The translations under genes and the position numbers were made by a program. The notes beneath the pieces were generated by a model. It searched no databases and had not been told where the DNA came from. It saw only the letters and a list, made by a program, of their open reading frames with translations. Shown here in pieces: positions 1-10,700 of a stretch of DNA of 64,000 nucleotides. This stretch comes from Antedon mediterranea (taxonomy: Eukaryota > Echinodermata > Crinoidea > Comatulida > Antedonidae): NCBI RefSeq assembly GCF_964355755.1, contig NC_092678.1, forward strand, positions 457,922 through 521,921, written 5' to 3'. How positions within the stretch are numbered: position 1 is the first letter of the stretch; each line of letters begins with the position of its first letter.

Positions 1-280
1 AAAACTCAATACTAACTACCCAGATCTGACTCATCTATCCAATTTCACAGTATTTCTAGATAACACAGGCTATAAAACTTTCTTATTCCCCACCACAAAA
101 CCCACAAAATGGACCAGTTGTTATGGAAACCTAGATAAAGGAGGTACAGTCTTAATTAATTCAGAGATTGGAATGTGTAAAAGCAAACTAAGGCATGATC
201 ATTGAGGATATACAAGCTACTAAGTAAATATGAACTTAAATACAATAAAATGATAATACTGCTTTTGGAGTATCGCTACA
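1..280. other. Left edge, no gene recognised
   Basis: AT-rich unique sequence before the satellite. I see no exon with usable splice sites on either strand. The GRIP gene runs leftward through this area, so it may be GRIP intron or 3' flank. Confidence 0.5.
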
Positions 281-3200
281 CTAGGAAGATACAAAGACAG
301 GTAAATAGTGGTTGCTAGGAAGATACAAAGACAGGTAAATAGTGGTTCCTAGGAAGATACAAAGACAGGTAAATAGTGGTTCCTAGGAAGATACAAAGAC
401 AGGTAAATAGTGGTTCCTAGGAAGATACAAAGACAGGTAAATAGTGGTTGCTAGGAAGATACAAAGACAGGTAAATAGTGGTTGCTAGGAAGATACAAAG
501 ACAGGTAAATAGTGGTTGCTAGGAAGATACAAAGACAGGTAAATAGTGGTTGCTAGGAAGATACAAAGACAGGTAAATAGTGGTTGCTAGGAAGATACAA
601 AGACAGGTAAATAGTGGTTGCTAGGAAGATACAAAGACAGGTAAATAGTGGTTGCTAGGAAGATACAAAGACAGGTAAATAGTGGTTCCTAGGAAGATAC
701 AAAGACAGGTAAATAGTGGTTCCTAGGAAGATACAAAGACAGGTAAATAGTGGTTCCTAGGAAGATACAAAGACAGGTAAATAGTGGTTCCTAGGAAGAT
801 ACAAAGACAGGTAAATAGTGGTTCCTAGGAAGATACAAAGACAGGTAAATAGTGGTTCCTAGGAAGATACAAAGACAGGTAAATAGTGGTTCCTAGGAAG
901 ATACAAAGACAGGTAAATAGTGGTTCCTAGGAAGATACAAAGACAGGTAAATAGTGGTTCCTAGGAAGATACAAAGACAGGTAAATAGTGGTTCCTAGGA
1001 AGATACAAAGACAGGTAAATAGTGGTTGCTAGGAAGATACAAAGACAGGTAAATAGTGGTTGCTAGGAAGATACAAAGACAGGTAAATAGTGGTTGCTAG
1101 GAAGATACAAAGACAGGTAAATAGTGGTTGCTAGGAAGATACAAAGACAGGTAAATAGTGGTTCCTAGGAAGATACAAAGACAGGTAAATAGTGGTTCCT
1201 AGGAAGATACAAAGACAGGTAAATAGTGGTTCCTAGGAAGATACAAAGACAGGTAAATAGTGGTTGCTAGGAAGATACAAAGACAGGTAAATAGTGGTTG
1301 CTAGGAAGATACAAAGACAGGTAAATAGTGGTTGCTAGGAAGATACAAAGACAGGTAAATAGTGGTTGCTAGGAAGATACAAAGACAGGTAAATAGTGGT
1401 TGCTAGGAAGATACAAAGACAGGTAAATAGTGGTTGCTAGGAAGATACAAAGACAGGTAAATAGTGGTTGCTAGGAAGATACAAAGACAGGTAAATAGTG
1501 GTTCCTAGGAAGATACAAAGACAGGTAAATAGTGGTTCCTAGGAAGATACAAAGACAGGTAAATAGTGGTTCCTAGGAAGATACAAAGACAGGTAAATAG
1601 TGGTTCCTAGGAAGATACAAAGACAGGTAAATAGTGGTTCCTAGGAAGATACAAAGACAGGTAAATAGTGGTTCCTAGGAAGATACAAAGACAGGTAAAT
1701 AGTGGTTCCTAGGAAGATACAAAGACAGGTAAATAGTGGTTCCTAGGAAGATACAAAGACAGGTAAATAGTGGTTCCTAGGAAGATACAAAGACAGGTAA
1801 ATAGTGGTTCCTAGGAAGATACAAAGACAGGTAAATAGTGGTTGCTAGGAAGATACAAAGACAGGTAAATAGTGGTTGCTAGGAAGATACAAAGACAGGT
1901 AAATAGTGGTTGCTAGGAAGATACAAAGACAGGTAAATAGTGGTTGCTAGGAAGATACAAAGACAGGTAAATAGTGGTTGCTAGGAAGATACAAAGACAG
2001 GTAAATAGTGGTTCCTAGGAAGATACAAAGACAGGTAAATAGTGGTTCCTAGGAAGATACAAAGACAGGTAAATAGTGGTTCCTAGGAAGATACAAAGAC
2101 AGGTAAATAGTGGTTCCTAGGAAGATACAAAGACAGGTAAATAGTGGTTCCTAGGAAGATACAAAGACAGGTAAATAGTGGTTCCTAGGAAGATACAAAG
2201 ACAGGTAAATAGTGGTTCCTAGGAAGATACAAAGACAGGTAAATAGTGGTTCCTAGGAAGATACAAAGACAGGTAAATAGTGGTTGCTAGGAAGATACAA
2301 AGACAGGTAAATAGTGGTTGCTAGGAAGATACAAAGACAGGTAAATAGTGGTTCCTAGGAAGATACAAAGACAGGTAAATAGTGGTTCCTAGGAAGATAC
2401 AAAGACAGGTAAATAGTGGTTCCTAGGAAGATACAAAGACAGGTAAATAGTGGTTCCTAGGAAGATACAAAGACAGGTAAATAGTGGTTCCTAGGAAGAT
2501 ACAAAGACAGGTAAATAGTGGTTGCTAGGAAGATACAAAGACAGGTAAATAGTGGTTCCTAGGAAGATACAAAGACAGGTAAATAGTGGTTCCTAGGAAG
2601 ATACAAAGACAGGTAAATAGTGGTTGCTAGGAAGATACAAAGACAGGTAAATAGTGGTTCCTAGGAAGATACAAAGACAGGTAAATAGTGGTTCCTAGGA
2701 AGATACAAAGACAGGTAAATAGTGGTTGCTAGGAAGATACAAAGACAGGTAAATAGTGGTTCCTAGGAAGATACAAAGACAGGTAAATAGTGGTTGCTAG
2801 GAAGATACAAAGACAGGTAAATAGTGGTTCCTAGGAAGATACAAAGACAGGTAAATAGTGGTTCCTAGGAAGATACAAAGACAGGTAAATAGTGGTTGCT
2901 AGGAAGATACAAAGACAGGTAAATAGTGGTTCCTAGGAAGATACAAAGACAGGTAAATAGTGGTTGCTAGGAAGATACAAAGACAGGTAAATAGTGGTTC
3001 CTAGGAAGATACAAAGACAGGTAAATAGTGGTTGCTAGGAAGATACAAAGACAGGTAAATAGTGGTTCCTAGGAAGATACAAAGACAGGTAAATAGTGGT
3101 TGCTAGGAAGATACAAAGACAGGTAAATAGTGGTTCCTAGGAAGATACAAAGACAGGTAAATAGTGGTTCCTAGGAAGATACAAAGACAGGTAAATAGTG

Positions 3201-3830
3201 GTTGCTAGGAAGATACAAAGACAGGTAAATAGTGGTTCCTAGGAAGATACAAAGACAGGTAAATAGTGGTTGCTAGGAAGATACAAAGACAGGTAAATAG
3301 TGGTTCCTAGGAAGATACAAAGACAGGTAAATAGTGGTTGCTAGGAAGATACAAAGACAGGTAAATAGTGGTTCCTAGGAAGATACAAAGACAGGTAAAT
3401 AGTGGTTGCTAGGAAGATACAAAGACAGGTAAATAGTGGTTCCTAGGAAGATACAAAGACAGGTAAATAGTGGTTCCTAGGAAGATACAAAGACAGGTAA
3501 ATAGTGGTTCCTAGGAAGATACAAAGACAGGTAAATAGTGGTTCCTAGGAAGATACAAAGACAGGTAAATAGTGGTTCCTAGGAAGATACAAAGACAGGT
3601 AAATAGTGGTTGCTAGGAAGATACAAAGACAGGTAAATAGTGGTTCCTAGGAAGATACAAAGACAGGTAAATAGTGGTTCCTAGGAAGATACAAAGACAG
3701 GTAAATAGTGGTTCCTAGGAAGATACAAAGACAGGTAAATAGTGGTTCCTAGGAAGATACAAAGACAGGTAAATAGTGGTTCCTAGGAAGATACAAAGAC
3801 AGGTAAATAGTGGTTGCTAGGAAGATACAA
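281..3830. repeat. 34-bp satellite array, about 104 copies
   Basis: The unit begins CTAGGAAGATACAAAGAC and is 34 bp long. Copies are almost identical. The main variable base is the last base of each unit (G or C, in TGGTTG or TGGTTC before CTAGG). Read along the array, this base forms runs that repeat at longer periods: the block C3 G7 C10 G4 occurs twice in succession. Later a nine-unit block and then a six-unit block are each doubled. The array lies 3' of the last visible GRIP exon, so it is intronic if the gene continues off the window. No coding potential is apparent. Confidence 0.98.
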
Positions 3831-3905
3831 GAGCATCAACAATCACATAAATCTACACATGCAATTTTCTAACACAAACTGTATATTTAAATAACACAAC
3901 ACATA

Positions 3906-4433
3906 CCGTAAATCTCCTAATAGTAACTCACACTCCAATAGTAACTCACACTCCAATAGTAACTCACACTCCAATAGTAACTCACACTCCAATAGTAACC
4001 CCCTTTCTAATAGTAACCCACCTTATAAATCAATCTATAATAATGACCCACTACTCTAATAGTAACCCACCTTATAAGTCAATCTATAATAATGACCAAC
4101 TACTCTAATTAATTGTAACCCATGATGATGATGATGCAGCCATATTTTGAAAATAAGGAGATGTTGATCTTGGGAGTGAGGGAGGATTGAGTGTTTTTGA
4201 GTTTATAAAATAAAGTTAGAGTTCAAACAAATTTGTTTATTCGTACTGTTTTATTATTTTGCTATGAGTTGCTGACCGAAAAAGTTGGGGGTGGGTTACT
4301 ATTTTCAGGTGTCTAATTAAAGATTAGTAATAGTAACCCACTACTCTAATAGTAACCCACTACTCTAATAGTAACCCACCCTAAAAAACAATCAAAGAAT
4401 AATAACTCAGGGTTACAATTAGAAGATTTACGG
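3906..4433. mobile_element. MITE-like element, TA target duplication, internal minisatellites
   Basis: The left end CCGTAAATCTCCTAATAG and the reverse complement of the right end CCGTAAATCTTCTAATTG form terminal inverted repeats of about 24 bp with about three mismatches. Both ends are flanked by TA (3904-3905 and 4434-4435), as in Tc1/mariner-type insertions. Near the left end there are several 18-bp copies (TAACTCACACTCCAATAG), followed by diverged units ending AATAGTAACCCACC. Units of the same kind recur near the right end, and one inverted match lies at about 4288-4304. No transposase frame is visible, so it is non-autonomous. The family assignment is inferred from the TA duplication only. 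Confidence 0.75.
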
Positions 4434-4565
4434 TAGATCATTTTAAGTTCAGGCTAATACTAATTAATACTTTCTGATATTTTTGGCAGCGCCATGAGCA
4501 ATGACTGTTGGAATGGCACTATATAAATCAAACGATTGATTGATTGATTAAATACTAGAAAACTA

Positions 4566-4710
4566 TATATATATTGCTTACCACTTTGAACTTTAGTATG
4601 TGGGTTGGTGAGTCTGGGTATAAACTGACTGACTGGTAATATATATATTGCTTACCACTTTGAACTTTAGTATGTGGGTAGGTGAGTCTGGGTGTAAACT
4701 GACTGACTGG
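4566..4710. repeat. 74-bp tandem duplication over the GRIP PDZ3 exon donor
   Basis: Two copies of a 74-bp unit, differing at few positions, run from the exon end (complement of TTTACACCCAGACTC) through GTAAGC into the intron. The donor at 4654-4655 is repeated at 4580-4581. Use of the downstream donor would add 74 nt and change the phase. Confidence 0.85.
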
Positions 4711-7700
4711 CAGGATTTCCAGTTTTATCTGCTCCAAAGCGGATTGAAGTAGTTGCATCGCCTCGGCAACAGTCATACTATCTGTTGTGCTGCCATCTAT
4801 AGCTCTTATTTCATCACCAATATGCAGGGCTCCACATCTAAATGAAAGCATGGTTATTAGTACATTTCTTTTAATAGGATAGAAAGTTTGTTGTTTTTAA
4901 CTGATTGACTTAGGATGTGTCTAGGGCCCTGTTTAGTTATTTACCAAGGTATGATGGTGACCTACACACCAAGATATTGATAATTGCCTCATGAAACGTA
5001 TTCAATCAAAACTCCCAAGTACCGTACTCTCTGAAAACCGGAAACTTTCCCAAAATCATACCTTTCTTGAGGTCCAACAAGTTCCCAAATACATTTTTAC
5101 CATTAGAATCACATTGCAAATACCAGAGTTTTCATAAAACCAGACATATTTGGCGAGCCCAAAGGTGTCTGATATTAGGAGAGTCGACTGTAATATTGTG
5201 AACAAAAGCTAAGCAAAATAACTGAAAAGTAATAATATTGTAAGTACCCGTACCTATCAGCAATACTGGCAGGTTTGATACTGTCAATCACGACGCAAGG
5301 CTTGCCCGCCCTCATCGTTGAATTTAAACTGACACCTAGATGAGCACCTGGTGTTTTAGCGACTTCTATAAGTAACGGGCCGTTGGCATTGGTTACGGCA
5401 TCTGATAAAATAAGAAAGGATAATTAAAGACAGATATAATAAGGCTTGGTATCAGATGAGAATAAAATAATTTAATACAAAACTTTTACAAAAATACTTT
5501 TTCTCACTAATATTTTATAGAAGCAACACTTTCACGTTTCATGCAAATATTTAGGGAATTTACCTTAAGTTTCCATCTATGTATGCATTGGAAAATTGTA
5601 AAAATATTCTTAAAAAATGATCTATATTAAAAAGTTGGTTGTGAAATCAACTATTGTGATAAATATATCACAAAGATGATTTACAATGATTATGATGTAG
5701 CCACAAGAAATGAAGTTGTTCTTGCAAGAGGGAACAATCTCTGTTTAAGCCACCGTGTTGTCAAAGGCCTCTGTAAAAAAGTGGTCAGGTTGACCCCTTA
5801 CCAACCATACTGGTGGTTACGGCTCTGATGATATGATAGTGATGTTGGTTAATGATATGTATGACAACCTTACCCATAACTGACACGTCATATTCAAGGA
5901 CAAAGACAGCCTCTTGTGCAGCCTGGCTAATCACTGTCAATGCTTCCTGATGACCATGTTTGTTGAGTGTTATTCCACCCACACTTACAATATGATCACC
6001 TATCTTCATTGTACCTTCCCTAAAAAAACGAAAAAGCAGTTTAAATTTTATCTTGAAAATGGGTATTAAAAATAAGCTTTGAGTTGCCTGTATTTATTCA
6101 TTCTGTACATACACTTTCAGTACTTGTGTACTGTTTTTAAAAGTTGAATAGTTACATAAAAAAAACAATTTAACAGTACAAAACAATGTAAAAATTGCAT
6201 GATAAAATTATGAATTAAGAGCCTTTTCAATAACAACTGATTTGAGTTGACTGATTGGGAAAGTCAAATACACACAAAATGCATTCATTTTCTTACCTGT
6301 CAGCTGGTCCACCAGTACGTATTTGAGTGACAGTTATTGGGCGTGTCTTAGAGGCATCGCTGTGAACACCTCCTCTGATTGTAAACCCGTAACCCATACC
6401 TTCTTTTGGTAGACAAACCTCAATCAGTTTGGTTAGCACCTGTATTCCATTCTCTTCAGCTGAGAAAATCAAGGTAAACAAGTTTAATTTTTGCTGGCAG
6501 TGGCGTAACGCAGAGGCCCCTCAAAGGGAACCCTAAGACTCAAGAGGCCCCCGCTTTTAGCCTGTTTTTTTCTCTGGACACTGCTCAGGGGCCCCATAAG
6601 CTCCGGGGCCCCTGGGTTTAGCCAGTGAGCACTCATTAGCCATTACGTTACTGGTCGCTGCAATCAGAAATGAGGATGTATTCGTATTTGATTTCTGAGA
6701 ATACTGACTTTCAAACTTACGCATCATTGGCACCTCATACTCAATCAGCAGGTTTACAACATCACCTGCATTTTTCAAAAGGTTAATGACCTCATCATGA
6801 CGTAATCCTGTTGTCTTGATGGCATTGACGGCTTTGATTAAGTCGCCTACTTGTAATAGATCACTTCGTTGGGCGATACCACCAGCACGCATCTTAGACA
6901 CACGTGGGGATCCATCTTTATCTACACCACCTATTTTAAAATAAATTCAATACTGGTTGTTAACATCAGAATTTTCTGTTTGCTGTTGTAGTCTAGCAAC
7001 TAAAAAGTATGGCTATATCAATAAATATTTATTTGCAAAAATTCACGGGTGTTGTGTTCTTGTACCTGATATAGTTAGTCCAAAAACGAGGAGATCTTAT
7101 GAAAGTATGGCCATTCAATAAATATTTATTTTTTAAAATCATGTGAATTTGTAGTACCTGATATAGTGAGTCCAAATCCGATACCAGATCTCTTTTCCAA
7201 TCTCACCTGGGTTGATACCTTTCTTTCTTCTGAAAAATAAAAAAGAAACACAATTACAATTGTAAATCTTGTTAACTTATCATTTAACAACTGATACAAA
7301 TAATTTTAATTCTTGTTATAAGTAATAACTGACCTGCAATACTACTCCTTCTACTCTTTCCTCCTTCACTTGAATCACTCTCAACATTCCTCTTGTTTCC
7401 ATCGTTCCTTTCATCTTTTTCTGAAAAAAAAAACAACAAATTGATGAGTTTGTTTAAGTCCAAGTTAAGTCTGAAAACAATAGACCAATTTTCAAGTGAA
7501 TCAAACACTTGAGATCAAATAACCGTTATTCCGCGTTGCAGCTAAAAGTTGCCCAGCAATAACCGGTTAAGTGGCATTCTAACACAGAATCGATTGGGTG
7601 TTTTTAACCGTTATTTTCCGGCTGCCATTTTCTGATCCCAAGAAATTGGGGTTAAATTATTCACATGGTAACTAACTGGTTATTTCTTTGCAACAGAAAC

Positions 7701-10700
7701 AGGACATTTGTAACTTAAAATTTGGCAAACATACTGCGACATGGGTGAAGGTTTTTTTGTCAGTTTTCACTTTCATTACAACCTAATGATATCCACATGT
7801 GGTCACAATCAAAATCTGATTTTATTAATGTTTTATCTTTTTTAATTGACATGCTGTACTGTTTTGATATCAATAACAGGAAATGAGAGGCCCATTATGC
7901 AGCACACATAGTGAAGCAATAAGCAAGTGCTTAAACTATAGCTTGAGATAAGAAGTAAACTTGGATTTCAACATCCATCATCGAGTGTCAATGGAACGCA
8001 AAAGTTTGATAACAATGCATATTTAAATCATAATACAAATAGATCTATACTGTAAACGATCTCATACAAATAATAAAATGGGTAAAAATAACTATATTAT
8101 TACATTGCATTACATCCCAATAACAACACTGACAATACACTTGTATTTACTGAGGTACTCGCACGTTGCTAATGCACAAATTCTCATGAGCTCCACATGG
8201 GTGGGGGGGACATCGGCGCTATACAAGTTTTCATTTATTATTATTATTTATTACTTGCCGCAGCTATACAGTAACATGGATAGTCATTTATTAGCTACAG
8301 TATACTAATGCAACACATTACTTGCAGCTATACAGTAACATGGATAGTCATTTATTAGCTACAGTATACCAGAGAAAAATTTCATTTTAAAATTTTGTTT
8401 AGCAATATTGCGAATCAAACTGATTTTTTAGTCGAGAATCATAGTTTTCTATCGTATTTTTGTAGAAATGTGTAGCAAGAAGAAGGTTGTTTTGTATAGC
8501 TTTTTGCTATGCTACACTGGCGAAATTATTCCCTGGTATACTAATGCAACACATTACTTGCAGGAGCTCTATACAGTACATGGATAGTCATTTATTAGCT
8601 ACAGTATACTAATGCAACACATTAGCATTATAATAAATAGAACTTATTTTTACAAACCTATATATATATAAATATACTGTATTTTACATCATAAAATGGG
8701 TAAAAATACTAACAATACTGACAGTACACTATTAGATTTCCCGAGATAGTTAATCATTAGCTATAATAATACAACAAATTTTAAAGGTAAAGGTCATAGG
8801 GTAATGAGCTGTTACATAGGAGCTCATTATAACACAGTAACTGTCATACAAGTTATTTTACCAACCTAGCTGTAGGATTTTAACCCTGTTCATCTTTCCT
8901 AACAACAAACCTCTCTGACGGCTATGGTTTTGTTAAGCAGAATTTTTCTCTAGGGAACATCACTGTTAATACTCCATTTATTCATGCGTAAACATTTTAT
9001 TTGTCAGGCTAACAAAATAGAGTATCTAGAGTTTTGTTTAGTAAACACTAAAAAACAGCTAATTCTATGATTGTGGTCATCTGCCCTACAGTGGGATCAA
9101 TCCTAATTGACTAAGTAACAAACTTAAGTTAGTACTTAAACTGTACAGTATTAAGTAAGTAAATCAATTAATTACTGTGACTTTTGGTAATGAATTGAAG
9201 AAATTCATTCAAATTTAAATAGTTGATACCAAAAGTAAGTCTTACTCAACATGGTATTTGAACTTATGTTAGTACTTAAACTGTACAGCAAGTATTAAAG
9301 TACAAATTACTACTGAACATTATATATAGCTAAAAGATTACCAAAGATAAAAGCCCAGTACCCACGAATACCATGGCTCATCGTTTTCCTTCTGTAATCC
9401 TTTACACTCTAGAACTCTCCAGCACTAATGTACACTACTATGATATTAACGTTTAGTATTATATCAGCAGCCTATCAAGCACCTGCTTATGCAAAATTAA
9501 TGAGAGACGAATTCTTTATAAAAGAGATTTATTGCATTGTTGTACACTGAATCATACTTGAAAGAGTACAGATTTGGGATCAGATTTTGTGTGGAAGTAC
9601 TGTACACTATCATTACACAGTGAGAACTTGGTGAAGCATGTGTATATTGTACTGACATGTAATATCCTAAAATATGTTATAAAACATAAAGAAAAATAAG
9701 GACATAGAACCAATCCTGAACTAATTAGTAATATAAAAATACAGAATTCAGTTAATAACGCCTGTACAAAGTATTTATCCTTTTGTCAAAATTAGTCATA
9801 AATTATAACATAAAGAAGAAAGGAGAATTCATAACCAATCCTGTACCTCTCTCTCAGATACAGAGTTCAGTTCAAACTTCTGTATACAGTTACCCTTTTG
9901 TCAAAACTAGTTTCACAGTCAAATTTATTGAATAAAAAGAGAATACAAAAGAAAGATCTGAAGCATCACAAAGTGACAGAATCAAACTATGACTGAATTG
10001 TTCATCACTCTGTCTTTATCTATTCACAAGAGCTTTAAGTGAATTTCTATTCACGCTGCTTTCAATTCATTTAATCAACTACTAAATTTACTGCAGTAAC
10101 CTTCATTACTAAATACTCTAGGCCTATGTATGAACAAGTGATTGATGCAGTAATTAAAGTAAAAATGACAAAGTTGTTAATCAACAGAGAAATTAGAGAC
10201 AGTATTCACTTACCCCAGTATTCATTTTTACCAAATCTAACTTTCTTCTTTTTACTTTTCCAAAATTTAAACATTCTCTCAAAAATTGATAATATGCGAT
10301 GCGATAATATAAAAATAAAATCACCAAATTCACATAAAGGAAATATTCACAATGAGCTGGCAAAACTAGAACAAAAAGATGAACTAAAGCTTGGGAAAAT
10401 CTGGGTACTACCGCATCTACCGGTAATAAAAAACATGTTCTATGTAAAGAATATAAGCAGACAGAGTTTAATAACCGTGCCAATAGATCCTGATGTAGAG
10501 ATATGTAGATTACAGGAAACTATTAACAGGCAAAATATAATGAGTTATTGAACCACTGGCAGCAACACTCACTGATAACAATCTAATTGTCAAAACCTAT
10601 ATAAATCCTAAACACTTGAGTGGGTACGTTATCCAGCCACGATGAATGAAGGGAAACACAAAAATACTGAACAATGTGGATCAACAAACAAAATAAAGTT

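Noticed and set aside
281-3830. Possible CRISPR array (regular repeats)
   Set aside because: Units are contiguous with no unique spacers, and the host is a eukaryote.
10126-10551. 141-codon plus-strand frame as a gene or retrotransposon piece
   Set aside because: [10 protein letters not shown] looked faintly like a retroelement polyprotein motif, but no following catalytic or structural motif is present. It lies antisense in an AT-rich intron.
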